This document shows, in pieces, positions 1 through 8,250 of a stretch of 50,697 bases of DNA (the first letter of the stretch is position 1; every line of letters starts with the position of its first letter). The notes beneath the pieces were generated by a model that was not told the DNA's origin, did not search any database, and saw only the letters and a list, made by a program, of their open reading frames with translations. The translations under genes were made by a program, and so were the position numbers. The DNA is taken from NCBI GenBank assembly GCA_002426755.1, contig DINI01000028.1, forward strand, positions 62,739-113,435, given 5' to 3'. This DNA comes from Flavobacteriaceae bacterium UBA5544 (GTDB lineage Bacteria; Bacteroidota; Bacteroidia; Flavobacteriales; Flavobacteriaceae).

Positions 1-828
1 ACGGCTAGCATCGACGTGAGCCCGAACAGCACGACCACCTATACGGTCACGGCCTACGACTCAACGGGGATCAACTCCGATACCGATGCCGTAACTGTTT
101 CAGTAGATCCAAATCCAGTAGTGAATATTACTAATGGAGCAGAGGTTACCATTTTAGAAGGGGAGTTCGTTACACTTTCAGCAATGGGAGCGAATACTTA
201 TGAATGGAATAATGGAGCAACGCAGCCAAATATTGCGGTAAGTCCTAATAGTACAACGGTATATTCTGTTACAGGATATATTAATGATTGTTCAGATTAT
301 AAAGAAGTAACGGTTAATGTAGTGCCCGAAGTTATTGCATTTGCAGGAGATGATCAAACTATCTGCCTAAATGAACAGATAACCCTTACTGCGTCAGGTG
401 GTGATGAGTATTTATGGAGTACGGGTGAGATTACTGAAAGTATTAATGTTACCCCAGAAGAAGATACAGAATATTCAGTTACTGTGTATAACGAATTAGA
501 TTACGATACTGCCAATGTGATGGTATATGTAACTGATTGTTCTTCAGTTGAGAATCCTGAAGACCCAGAAACATATGAATTCTTGGTGTATCCAAATCCA
601 ACATCAGGTAATTTAAACATCAAAATATCTGGAGTATTAACGGTTTCAAATATTACTATATACGATTTATCAGGGAAAATGTTGTTTAATGAAATGATTT
701 CAGCGGAAGATGGACAACTTGGATTTGAAAGGACACTAGATCTTTCAAATTATTCTGATGGCCTGTATTTATTGAAATTAGTGGATGATCAAAAAACAAT
801 TACGAAAAAAATCGTTGTTCATAGATAA
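1..828 (+). CDS. T9SS-exported repeat/adhesin-like protein, 3' end only
   Basis: The reading frame is open from base 1, so the start lies upstream; the GTG at 16 is an internal Val codon. The visible 275 residues hold about three copies of a roughly 75-residue Ig/PKD-like repeat, each with an S/T-P-N/E-x-T-x-x-Y-S/T-V-T core (SPNSTTTYTVTAY, SPNSTTVYSVTGY, TPEEDTEYSVTVY). The last 80 residues form a T9SS type A sorting domain: YPNPTSGNL, then IYDLSGKM, then SDGLYLLKL and a final KKIVVHR. Such proteins are exported across the outer membrane by the T9SS and anchored or released when the domain is cut off. The first 30 codons use mostly G/C-ending codons and the rest use A/T-ending ones. The ligand or role cannot be read from this fragment. 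Confidence 0.9.
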   Translation, partial: TASIDVSPNSTTTYTVTAYDSTGINSDTDAVTVSVDPNPVVNITNGAEVTILEGEFVTLSAMGANTYEWNNGATQPNIAVSPNSTTVYSVTGYINDCSDYKEVTVNVVPEVIAFAGDDQTICLNEQITLTASGGDEYLWSTGEITESINVTPEEDTEYSVTVYNELDYDTANVMVYVTDCSSVENPEDPETYEFLVYPNPTSGNLNIKISGVLTVSNITIYDLSGKMLFNEMISAEDGQLGFERTLDLSNYSDGLYLLKLVDDQKTITKKIVVHR

Positions 829-836
829 AGATGATT

Positions 837-868
837 AAGCCCAATCAAAAGATTGGGCTTATTTTTTT
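837..868. terminator. Intrinsic terminator between convergent genes
   Basis: A perfect 10-bp stem (AAGCCCAATC at 837-846 and GATTGGGCTT at 851-860) has an AAAA loop and is followed by ATTTTTTT on the plus strand. It follows the T9SS gene stop by 9 bases and overlaps the stop codon of the minus-strand gene at 859. Confidence 0.9.
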
Positions 869-1233
869 AGATTAATGGATTGGATAGTAGCTATTGAATC
901 ACAATTTTTTACCAATAATTCAAATTCTTTTTCTTTAAAAGTATTAGCTATATGATACGTTTTGCACTTTTCAGATTTAGTATCACTTTTGGCAAAATCA
1001 ACGGTTCCGAATCTTATTAGATTAGATACGGTTAAGGTGTCCATTTGATATCGATTCATTATGGTTTGTGCCTCTTCTGTATAGAATTTGGATTTTGATG
1101 CGATATTCTTCGTTGTTCGAGCATTAGGTCCATAATCGCATGAAGTTTTTTTTCCTTGCAAAAAAAAAGCTAGTATAATTAGCCCAATAGAAAATCCACC
1201 CAGATAATAGCCAACACGATGTATAAATTTCAT
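859..1233 (-). CDS. DUF4258-type membrane-anchored small protein
   Basis: 124 residues. There is an N-terminal membrane segment (about residues 9-26, GFSIGLIILAFFLQG) and then a soluble domain rich in Lys and Thr with conserved-looking cysteines (TSCDYGPNAR, KCKTYHI, VKNCDS). From memory this matches the flavobacterial proteins annotated as DUF4258 domain-containing, which have a similar length and the same SCxYGPNAR motif after the membrane helix. No function is established. It lies 27 bases downstream of alanine dehydrogenase on the same strand and may be cotranscribed. The stop codon sits inside the shared terminator hairpin. Confidence 0.75.
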   Translation of the reverse strand: MKFIHRVGYYLGGFSIGLIILAFFLQGKKTSCDYGPNARTTKNIASKSKFYTEEAQTIMNRYQMDTLTVSNLIRFGTVDFAKSDTKSEKCKTYHIANTFKEKEFELLVKNCDSIATIQSINLKK

Positions 1234-1260
1234 TCTTTAATGATGTTTGGTGTAATGGAA

Positions 1261-2460
1261 CTAGAAAATCAACAAATTCGCATCACTATATTTTAAATCA
1301 AACCAATCGGCAATGGATTTACTGGTCAAAATTCCGTGGTAAAAATACAACCCATTTTTTAAACCTCTGTCATAACGGAGGGCATTTTCTATTCCACCAT
1401 CCTCGGCAATTTTCAAAAGGTAAGGAGTAAATATATTACTGATTGATACCGAGGCAGAACGCGAATATCGAGCTGGAATGTTTGGTACACAATAATGTGT
1501 AATACCATTATATTCGAATGTTGGGTGGTCGTGGGTAGTGATTTCGCTCGTCTCAAAACATCCACCCATATCTATACTGACATCAATAATAACAGCCCCC
1601 GCCTTCATTGTATTGACCATCGCTTCCGTTACTACTACAGGAGCCCTGTTTAATCCTCTGACGGCACCAATGGCAACATCACATCGTTTAAGAGCTTTTA
1701 TAAGATTTTTTGGTTGAAGTGTAGATGTATAAAGGGTTTGTCCAAGATTGGATTGCACTGTTCGAAGTTTACTAATATTATTATCAAAAATCTTAACATT
1801 AGCTCCAAGACCAATTGCCGAACGTGCAGCAAACTCTCCAACAGTGCCCGCTCCAATGATTACCACTTCGGTTGGAGGTACACCACTTATATTACCAAAC
1901 ATTAAACCGTTACCACCATTGATATTTGACAATAATTCTGATGCTATGAGTATTGAGGCTGTCCCGGCAATTTCACTTAAGGCTCTTACAGCTGGGTAGG
2001 CTCCATCTTCATCTTTTATGAATTCAAATGCTAATGCGGTTATTCGTTTGGAAGCTAGGGCTTCAAAATATTTCTTACTTTGTGTTTTAAGCTGTAATGC
2101 TGAAATCAGCAAGGTTTGTGGATTGATAAGTTTGATTTCATCCAAGGAAGGTGGTTCAACCTTCAAAATAATAGGGCAGGAGAACACTTTTGCAGTATCA
2201 TTGGTAACTTCTGCTCCAGCTTCGCTAAAACTCTTATCCTTAAAATTTGCACCTTCTCCAGCTCCAGCTTCAATCATCACCCTATGACCATTACTCACCA
2301 AAGCCGATACAGCATCAGGAGTTAAACAGACGCGTTTCTCTTGGAAATAAGTCTCTTTTGGAATACCTATAAAAAGGTCGCCTTTTTTTTTGAATATTTC
2401 TAATGTTTCTTCTTGTGGAAGTAATTGTGCTTTGGTAAATGGCGATAACTGTTTGCTCAT
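1261..2460 (-). CDS. ald: Alanine dehydrogenase
   Basis: 399 residues. The enzyme performs NAD-dependent oxidative deamination of L-alanine to pyruvate and ammonia, and the reverse reaction. The N-terminal alanine dehydrogenase/PNT domain is evident (IGIPKETYFQEKRVCLTPDAV, split here across residues 32-52). The nucleotide-binding domain follows, with VVIIGAGTVGEFAAR at about residues 198-212, and then the family motif VIIDVSIDMGGCFETS near 290-305. The N-terminus carries about 30 extra residues before the IPKE motif compared with the Bacillus enzyme, as is usual for the flavobacterial form. ATG at 2460 is the only reasonable start. A TAnnTTTG-like -7 element reads TAAATTTG on the minus strand at 2488-2495, but no clear -33 element accompanies it. 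Confidence 0.93.
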   Translation of the reverse strand: MSKQLSPFTKAQLLPQEETLEIFKKKGDLFIGIPKETYFQEKRVCLTPDAVSALVSNGHRVMIEAGAGEGANFKDKSFSEAGAEVTNDTAKVFSCPIILKVEPPSLDEIKLINPQTLLISALQLKTQSKKYFEALASKRITALAFEFIKDEDGAYPAVRALSEIAGTASILIASELLSNINGGNGLMFGNISGVPPTEVVIIGAGTVGEFAARSAIGLGANVKIFDNNISKLRTVQSNLGQTLYTSTLQPKNLIKALKRCDVAIGAVRGLNRAPVVVTEAMVNTMKAGAVIIDVSIDMGGCFETSEITTHDHPTFEYNGITHYCVPNIPARYSRSASVSISNIFTPYLLKIAEDGGIENALRYDRGLKNGLYFYHGILTSKSIADWFDLKYSDANLLIF

Positions 2461-2578
2461 TGAGGTAGAAATTGAAGACTCAAATTACAAATTTAATTTT
2501 ATATTTTGGCTCGTAAATTTTATAAAGCTTTAATTAGCTCTTTTACTTATTTTTTATATATTCAATATATCTTTATAA

Positions 2579-3178
2579 ATGATCATGAAAAACTCCTCTC
2601 GAAGAGAAATTCTTATTCCATGCTTAATAATTGCTTTGCCATTTTTATTTTATTCATATAAATTAGTTCCAGTTGATATTGAATATTTCAAGATAGGTTC
2701 AGTTATAATAAGTAACGGAGGTCATAAGAATTTGGCCGCCTTTATTTGGAATATTAATGTTAAGTTATTTATTATAAGTTTACTTTTATTATGGTTTATT
2801 TCTTGTAAGCATTGGTGGCGTAATATAATTTTAGTTCCCTTGATTATAGAATTGACTAAATTGTGGTGGATTGCTTTGGGCAACTCTCGTTTTTTTGACG
2901 AAATTGAGTACATTCAGAGTTTGCCCTTAACTGTTCCAATAGTATTAGTAGTTATTTTAATTTCTAGAAAACTTAACTTTTATTCCAAGAATCAACAATT
3001 GAAATCTGATGTTAATTTTGAAATTCAAGAAACATTTAAAGCAATTTCAAAGCCAAATGAAAATTTCGCACAAGTTAGACTTGATTTCGAGGTATTAAAA
3101 AGAGTTAAGAAGAATACTTCTCAAACAGAATACTTATCTAAATTGATTGAAATGAGAAAGAGATTATACAATAATTGA
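2579..3178 (+). CDS. Unrecognised 4-TM membrane protein, C-x-W-W family copy 1
   Basis: 199 residues with ATGs at 2579 and 2585; either may be the start. I do not recognise a named family. Hydrophobic segments lie at about residues 11-29 (LIIALPFLFYSYKLVP), 61-78 (KLFIISLLLLWFI), 83-98 and 116-130. A charged, probably cytoplasmic helix of 60-70 residues follows. The signature is WFISCKHWWR at the end of the second helix. The same layout and motif recur in the genes at 3183 and 8251, so these are paralogues. It is followed by copy 2 after 4 bases, which indicates a two-gene operon. A motif of Cys, Lys/Arg and paired Trp at a membrane border could bind a lipid or metal, but no function is inferred. 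Confidence 0.7.
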   Translation: MIMKNSSRREILIPCLIIALPFLFYSYKLVPVDIEYFKIGSVIISNGGHKNLAAFIWNINVKLFIISLLLLWFISCKHWWRNIILVPLIIELTKLWWIALGNSRFFDEIEYIQSLPLTVPIVLVVILISRKLNFYSKNQQLKSDVNFEIQETFKAISKPNENFAQVRLDFEVLKRVKKNTSQTEYLSKLIEMRKRLYNN

Positions 3179-3182
3179 TATC

Positions 3183-3800
3183 ATGAAAGGTTTAAGTATA
3201 TTTAATCTTGGGAATTTCCGAAAGGATCTCGTCATTGCTTTTGCCATTTTGATTATGCCTTTTATTTTCTTTTTGTATAATTTGGCTCCAGGTAATGTCA
3301 ATTTTTGGGATGTCAAAATATTCTCGATTTACTCTGGTGAAACTATGGATATAAATATTTATGTATGGTTACTATTTGTTCGAGTATTTACTGTTTTCAT
3401 AATTTCAACTTGGTTCGTGACTTGCAAGAATTGGTGGCGATTCGCATTATTTGTCCCTTTGACCATCGAAATATATAAATTGATAGGTGTTTTTGATAGT
3501 GTGCATCATTTCATTGAAAATCTCACAATTGTAAAAATCTTTCCGATCGCTTTTTTATATTCATGGCTTATGGTGTTTATTTCCAAAAAATTGAACTATC
3601 ACTCAATTTTACGAAATTTGGGCGATCAATTGGATGCCGAAATTGATAAGCAGACACGACAGATGTCAACATTCAAAGTTGAGGATTACAAACAATACAA
3701 GAAACAATTGTTGGAGTTGCGCAAAGAAAAGGAAACTATGGATAGGCAGGCTTATTTGAAGAAACTCATTTTGCTGAGGGACGAAATGGAAAACTATTAA
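3183..3800 (+). CDS. Unrecognised 4-TM membrane protein, C-x-W-W family copy 2
   Basis: 205 residues, ATG at 3183, four bases after copy 1 ends. The topology matches copy 1: helix 1 contains MPFIFFLYNLAP (compare LPFLFYSYKLVP), and helix 2 ends with WFVTCKNWWR (compare WFISCKHWWR). A third helix carries the shared [V/L]P-L-x-I-E pattern, and a fourth segment ends in SKKLNYHS. The C-terminal 70 residues are charged and helical, with Lys/Glu-rich coiled-coil character (KKQLLELRKEKETMDRQA). Its TAA stop overlaps the TAA stop of the convergent HTH gene by two bases, so the two transcripts must overlap. The function is unknown. Confidence 0.7.
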   Translation: MKGLSIFNLGNFRKDLVIAFAILIMPFIFFLYNLAPGNVNFWDVKIFSIYSGETMDINIYVWLLFVRVFTVFIISTWFVTCKNWWRFALFVPLTIEIYKLIGVFDSVHHFIENLTIVKIFPIAFLYSWLMVFISKKLNYHSILRNLGDQLDAEIDKQTRQMSTFKVEDYKQYKKQLLELRKEKETMDRQAYLKKLILLRDEMENY

Positions 3801-4156
3801 TCCTTATTTTTTAATTCTTCAATTTCTTTTAAAATTTCATCGAGCAACTGTTTCTTCTCCTCTGAAATTTTCTCGTTGATTTTTTGATTGATATAGGCTT
3901 CTATTTCGACAGGAGATTTGACATTTTTTACAGCTTCCTCTATAAACATAGGACCTTTTCCTGTAATCAACCAAACCAAATTGATCTGTGGATACACCTC
4001 TTTTATGCGCTCAATCACGTCGCTGCCCACTGATGCATTATTTTTTTGCATTCGCAGTGTGTAACCATTGGCGGTACCAATGGACAAGTCAAACTGTCTG
4101 GCACTAACGCCCAGCGAGTCAATTAAATCAATAATACGATGAACCGTTTTGCTCAT
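3797..4156 (-). CDS. HTH (XRE/phage-repressor-like) transcriptional regulator
   Basis: 119 residues. The N-terminal half is a lambda-repressor-like helix-turn-helix (about residues 5-45, IIDLIDSLGVSARQFDLSIG). It continues with VGSDVIERIKEVYPQINLVWLITGKGPMF, a pattern typical of phage-repressor-like HTH proteins in Bacteroidota in which the pre-repressor domain ends in L-x-W-L-x-T-G-x-G-x-M. The C-terminal 40 residues are a Lys/Glu-rich helix (QKINEKISEEKKQLLDEIL), probably for dimerisation. There is no peptidase (S24) domain, so this is not a full CI/LexA protein. It is divergent from the secreted peptide operon across a 366-base region holding six ACCTTGT repeats, which makes it the likely regulator of that operon and of itself. 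This assignment of the target is inference. Confidence 0.8.
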   Translation of the reverse strand: MSKTVHRIIDLIDSLGVSARQFDLSIGTANGYTLRMQKNNASVGSDVIERIKEVYPQINLVWLITGKGPMFIEEAVKNVKSPVEIEAYINQKINEKISEEKKQLLDEILKEIEELKNKD

Positions 4157-4181
4157 GATTCTTTAGGGAGAATTTGTATAA

Positions 4182-4211
4182 CAAAAATACAGTACTATTT
4201 ATTAGAGTCAA
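4182..4211 (-). promoter_or_regulatory. Putative promoter of the HTH gene
   Basis: On the minus strand TATTTTTG (4182-4189) fits the Bacteroidota -7 consensus TAnnTTTG. TTG (4209-4211) fits the -33 element with 19 bases between them. The predicted start of transcription lies roughly 20 bases before the ATG at 4156. Confidence 0.6.
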
Positions 4212-4284
4212 GCTAAACTATTAAAGATTTTAAATAAAAAATAATTTTTTATAGAAAATAATTTTCATTATATAGATTATTTTC

Positions 4285-4292
4285 TATATTTG
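4285..4292 (+). promoter_or_regulatory. Candidate -7 element for the secreted peptide operon
   Basis: TATATTTG fits TAnnTTTG exactly. The -33 position holds only TTTTC (4262-4266, spacing 18). If used, it gives a leader of about 225 bases that contains the ACCTTGT repeats. A weaker alternative, TAACCTTG at 4397-4404, overlaps the repeats themselves. Confidence 0.4.
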
Positions 4293-4321
4293 AAGAATCT
4301 GAATGATTTATTGAGTTGTTT

Positions 4322-4458
4322 ACAAGGTGGCTTTTTAAGTTTTTTGGATGAATTGGATTGATCCTTGAACTAACGTTAGTTTTTTTTTAAACCTTGTAAC
4401 CTTGTAAATATTATACCTTGTAGTTTCTTCACCTTGTTGTTATTAATTAAACCTTGTT
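4322..4458. repeat. Six dispersed ACCTTGT heptamers between divergent genes
   Basis: ACCTTGT occurs at 4391-4397, 4399-4405, 4415-4421, 4431-4437 and 4451-4457 on the plus strand. It occurs once inverted (ACAAGGT) at 4322-4328. Spacings between starts are 8, 16, 16 and 20 bases, the first three being multiples of 8. The array lies in the 366-base gene-free region 4157-4522 between the HTH gene and the secreted peptide gene, so it is a natural operator candidate. The rest of that region is AT-rich with no other structure I can support. Confidence 0.7.
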
Positions 4459-4522
4459 AATCGTTTATTTATTAACCGACCTGCATTTAAAAGCGATATG
4501 TAGGTTTTAAAATTTAGAAATT

Positions 4523-4765
4523 ATGAAAATTAAAATGTTAAGTTTCTTGGTAACAGTGATTTTTATGGGAAGTTTATTTTCTTCATTCACTTATGGAAAT
4601 CGTTTTAACTATGACCATTGTTTTGGAGAAGCCGATCAAGTTGAGCAAAATTTATTGGATCAAGGTAATTCTGCGGAATTTGCATATGCCGCCAGTAATG
4701 GATATCTTGATGATTGCATAAATGACGTTGATATTGCTGCTGCGGAATATTTTGCCGCAAATTAA
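4523..4765 (+). CDS. Small secreted two-cysteine protein
   Basis: 80 residues. Residues 1-25 form a Sec signal peptide (MKIKMLSFLVTVIFMGSLFS, then SFTYG). The predicted mature part is about 55 residues, strongly acidic, with two cysteines (DHCFGEADQ and DDCINDVD) that could form one disulfide, and Ala-rich stretches. I do not recognise a family. It is followed after 10 bases by the GLPGLI gene, which overlaps the outer membrane barrel gene, so the three are almost surely one operon. Possible roles are an exported peptide, a signal, or a small periplasmic partner of the barrel. None can be chosen from the sequence. Confidence 0.75.
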   Translation: MKIKMLSFLVTVIFMGSLFSSFTYGNRFNYDHCFGEADQVEQNLLDQGNSAEFAYAASNGYLDDCINDVDIAAAEYFAAN

Positions 4766-4775
4766 ATCTTGAAAA

Positions 4776-5525
4776 ATGATAATTCGAGCATTATATTTGT
4801 TAATATTATTGGGTTTTGGTTCAAATAGAAGTTTTTCTCAACACATAATAGTTGATTATAAAACGATTCCAAATGGACAATATATAGAAAAATCTGATGG
4901 CTCTGAAAGTTCCAGTAGTAAAACCCTTATAAATGAAGCGTTTGAGTTGGTAGCTTTGATGACCTCACAATTAAAGGCTTCTCAGACAGAATCGATTTTT
5001 TTAGGAACAACACAAATGAACTCGGATGTTGATGAATTAAATTTTAAGCTTGCCAAGCTTTTTGTTGATAATGATTCTGAATACAAATGTGATTTAATGA
5101 ATAATAGTACATCGAGGTGGTGTACTGTATTTGGTAAAAAATTCATTATTAATAGTAAGATAAGCGATTTTGATTGGAAGTTAACGAAAGAGAAAAAACA
5201 AATTGGAGAGTATAATTGCTATAAAGCAATATGTTCCTATGAAGTAATTAATACTTCTGGAACCTTTCGGAAGAATGTTGAAGCTTGGTATACAACAGAT
5301 ATTCCTTACAGGTTTGGTCCTAAAGGATATTGTGGTCTGCCGGGATTAATTCTTGAATTGACAGATAATAAAATTAGCTATGTAGTAAATAATATTTCAT
5401 TTAAAAAAGAAACTTTCATAGTTGGTGCACTACCAAAGGGAGAGTTGATTACGCAAAAAAAATTGGATAGTTTGGCAAATAAAGCAAGCGAAGATAGGCG
5501 TTCAAAGTTTAAAAAGAAAGAATGA
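4776..5525 (+). CDS. GLPGLI family protein
   Basis: 249 residues with an N-terminal signal peptide (IIRALYLLILLGFGSNRSFSQ). The diagnostic motif GLPGLI is at residues 187-192 within YCGLPGLILELTD. It is preceded by the family-typical VEAWYTTDIPYRFGPKGYC and by YNCYKAICSY. GLPGLI proteins are secreted Bacteroidota proteins of unknown function, often encoded next to TonB-receptor-like barrels, as here. The C-terminus is a Lys/Glu/Asp-rich tail (SEDRRSKFKKKE). Its TGA stop overlaps the ATG of the barrel gene (ATGA at 5522-5525), so translation is probably coupled. The pairing suggests a periplasmic partner of the barrel protein. Confidence 0.9.
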   Translation: MIIRALYLLILLGFGSNRSFSQHIIVDYKTIPNGQYIEKSDGSESSSSKTLINEAFELVALMTSQLKASQTESIFLGTTQMNSDVDELNFKLAKLFVDNDSEYKCDLMNNSTSRWCTVFGKKFIINSKISDFDWKLTKEKKQIGEYNCYKAICSYEVINTSGTFRKNVEAWYTTDIPYRFGPKGYCGLPGLILELTDNKISYVVNNISFKKETFIVGALPKGELITQKKLDSLANKASEDRRSKFKKKE

Positions 5526-8209
5526 AAATTTACAAAGTATCATTTTACTTAAAAATCCTGCTCTATTTGGCAGGATTTTCTACATTTGGACAAATAGTTG
5601 TTTCTGGCAAATTAACCGATTCAATTCAAATTCCATTATCTTACGCTAACATCCTCGCCATTCCACAAAGCGATTCCGAAGATGTCCGCTTCGCTGTAAC
5701 GGAAGAAAACGGCAACTACAAACTTATTCTGTCCAAAAATCAAATCTATGAAATAACCGTCAGTTATTTGGGCTACAAACCACAGATCATCAATCTTACA
5801 ACAACAGACCAAAACATAACAAAAAATTTTATATTACACGAAAACCCAAACCAGCTCGATGAGGTAAAACTCAACTATACACCTCCAATAATTGTTAAAA
5901 AAGACACAATCATCTATAAGGTCGATTCTTTTACGACTGGTGAGGAGCGGAAACTTAAAGACGTCTTAAAAAAATTGCCAGGCGTGGAGGTGGATAGAGC
6001 GGGAAATGTCACAGTCCAAGGCAAAAAAGTTACCAAGGTATTGGTGGAGGACAAAACGTTTTTTACTGGAAACAGCAAGTTGGCAGTCAACAACATCCCA
6101 GCCGATGCAGTTGATAAGGTGGAGGTTTTGGACAACTACAACGAGGTTGCTATGCTCAAAGGTCTGCAGGACAGTGAGGATATGGCAATGAACATCAAGC
6201 TCAAGGAAGACAAAAAGAAGTTTGCTTTTGGAGATATGGAAGTTGGTGCAGGTATTAAAGAACGATATTTAGTTCATCCAAACCTATTCTATTATAGTCC
6301 AAAAACTAATATTAATTTTATTGGCGACCTCAATAATCAAGGCGTTAAAAGTTTTAGTTTTAGAGATTATATTGAGTTTGAAGGTGGTTTTGGTAAGCTT
6401 ATGGATGACGCAAGCAGTTATTTTAGTCTGTACAATAGTGATTTTGCACGTTATCTTAACAATCAGGATTATACAGCAAATACCAACCAATTTGGAGCTC
6501 TTAACATCAGGCAATCCATAAACAAGGTTACGGATATTAGCGGTTATATGATAGCATCCAATAGCAAAACCGATACAGAGAGCAACACCTTAAATGAATA
6601 TCTTAACTTCGATGAGCCATTTATCGAAGAGCGTACAACGACTAACAAACTTCACAACTTTTTTACCATTGGAAAGATAACTGTCGATTACGACCCAAGT
6701 TATGATGAGGATTTTGCTTATAACAGTTTCGTAAAAGTGACCAATAACGACAGCAGCGGCTTGATAAATACCATCAATCCCACGCAGAGTAACAGCATCA
6801 ACACATTGACAGATATCAAAGGTCTGAATATCAAACAAAATTTAAATTACAGTCGAAAACTTTCTAAAGACCATACAGCCACACTAGAAGCAACCTATAG
6901 TTTCCAAAATAATAAACCTTTTACGGAATGGCTGACCAATCGACAAATTTTGCAGGGTCTTATTCCTTTACAAAATGATACTATTTATAATATCCTTCAA
7001 ACACAGCGGAGTAACTCTCACAACGCCAATGCCATTGTCAAGGATTACTGGGTGCTCAATAATTTTAACCATCTTTATTTGAGTGTAGGAGTCAATGCTA
7101 GCTTCAATAATTTTTATAATGAAGATGTGCAACGCTTGAGCGACGGAGAAATAAACAATTTTGATTCAGCAGGATTTGGCAATAATTTTGGATATTATTT
7201 TGTCAATACGTTTGTGGGTCTGGAATACAAGTTTCAGATTGGGATCGCTACTTTTAAGCCGATGCTGTACTATCATTTCTACAATTGGAATACACAACAG
7301 TTTGATGTCAATTATTCAAACAACAAAGCTTTGTTATTGCCACAGTTCAAGACCAAGATTGAATTCAGCAATAGCGAAAAAATAAATTTTAGGTACAGTT
7401 TGAATGCACGTTTTCCGAGTATTGAACAATTGGCGGATAATTTCATCTTGAACAGTTTTAACAGTGTGTTCAAGGGTAATTCGACCTTGGAAAACCAATT
7501 GTATCATTCTGTTAGTTTGAGTTATTACAAGTTTAGTCTGTTCAAGAATTTAAACATCAACCTCAATACAAGTCTGAACAAAAAGACGGAGCATTTCAAA
7601 AACGTCACACAACTTCAGGGCATCGAGCAGTTCAGCACCCAGATTCTGTTTGATGAGCCAGAATACAACTGGAACGTTAGTGGTGGAATTTCTAAAAAAA
7701 TCAATAAGATAAGATATAAACTGCGTAGCCGATTCAGTTACAACGATTTTTTTCAGATTCTAAACGAGCAGACCAACCTGAATATTTCAAAATCAATTTC
7801 CTCGACCATTAGTGCTGAAACGTTTTTCAAAAACTATCCCAACATCGAAATAGGGTATACCAAAGATTTCAATAACTATCGTTCTTCGAACACCATAAAT
7901 AAATTTGAGAATGATAATTTTTTTATGATTGTGCAGTATGATTTCTTAAAGGATTTTATCTTCAAAGCCGATTATGCATTTGATGATTACACCAACAAGG
8001 GCAACGGAATCAAAAATTCTTTTGACACAGCAAACGCATCACTTTTTTATCAAAAGGAAGATAGTCCCTGGGGTTTTGAGATTAATGCCACAAATTTGTT
8101 CAACACTAGATTCAAACAGCAAAATTCATTCAGTAATTTCTTAATCAGCGATAACAAGACCTTCATTTTACCAAGAATTGTTATGTTCAAAATTGTTTAT
8201 AAATTGTAA
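5522..8209 (+). CDS. TonB-receptor-like outer membrane beta-barrel with carboxypeptidase-regulatory-like domain
   Basis: 895 residues. A signal peptide (about residues 1-23, ending FSTFGQ) is followed by a carboxypeptidase-regulatory-like beta-sandwich (residues 25-110, VVSGKLTDSIQIPLSYANIL and YKLILSKNQIYEITVSYLGY). A plug-like domain follows (about 125-230, KLKDVLKKLPGVEVDRAGNV). The remaining 650 residues alternate short aromatic beta-strands and turns, ending in an OMP-type strand (PRIVMFKIVYKL) with a penultimate Lys and terminal Leu. This resembles the OMP_b-brl_3 class that accompanies GLPGLI proteins. It lies in the outer membrane. Whether it imports a ligand or exports/senses the small secreted protein is unknown. 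It starts inside the GLPGLI stop codon. Confidence 0.88.
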   Translation: MKIYKVSFYLKILLYLAGFSTFGQIVVSGKLTDSIQIPLSYANILAIPQSDSEDVRFAVTEENGNYKLILSKNQIYEITVSYLGYKPQIINLTTTDQNITKNFILHENPNQLDEVKLNYTPPIIVKKDTIIYKVDSFTTGEERKLKDVLKKLPGVEVDRAGNVTVQGKKVTKVLVEDKTFFTGNSKLAVNNIPADAVDKVEVLDNYNEVAMLKGLQDSEDMAMNIKLKEDKKKFAFGDMEVGAGIKERYLVHPNLFYYSPKTNINFIGDLNNQGVKSFSFRDYIEFEGGFGKLMDDASSYFSLYNSDFARYLNNQDYTANTNQFGALNIRQSINKVTDISGYMIASNSKTDTESNTLNEYLNFDEPFIEERTTTNKLHNFFTIGKITVDYDPSYDEDFAYNSFVKVTNNDSSGLINTINPTQSNSINTLTDIKGLNIKQNLNYSRKLSKDHTATLEATYSFQNNKPFTEWLTNRQILQGLIPLQNDTIYNILQTQRSNSHNANAIVKDYWVLNNFNHLYLSVGVNASFNNFYNEDVQRLSDGEINNFDSAGFGNNFGYYFVNTFVGLEYKFQIGIATFKPMLYYHFYNWNTQQFDVNYSNNKALLLPQFKTKIEFSNSEKINFRYSLNARFPSIEQLADNFILNSFNSVFKGNSTLENQLYHSVSLSYYKFSLFKNLNINLNTSLNKKTEHFKNVTQLQGIEQFSTQILFDEPEYNWNVSGGISKKINKIRYKLRSRFSYNDFFQILNEQTNLNISKSISSTISAETFFKNYPNIEIGYTKDFNNYRSSNTINKFENDNFFMIVQYDFLKDFIFKADYAFDDYTNKGNGIKNSFDTANASLFYQKEDSPWGFEINATNLFNTRFKQQNSFSNFLISDNKTFILPRIVMFKIVYKL

Positions 8210-8250
8210 GATGTTCATTGAGTAATAATTTATTTAAAAAATGATTTTTG

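Noticed and set aside
4397..4458. ACCTTGT repeats as a CRISPR or replication iteron array
   Set aside because: The units are only 7 bases with irregular short spacing. There are no unique 30-base spacers, cas genes or replication initiator gene nearby.
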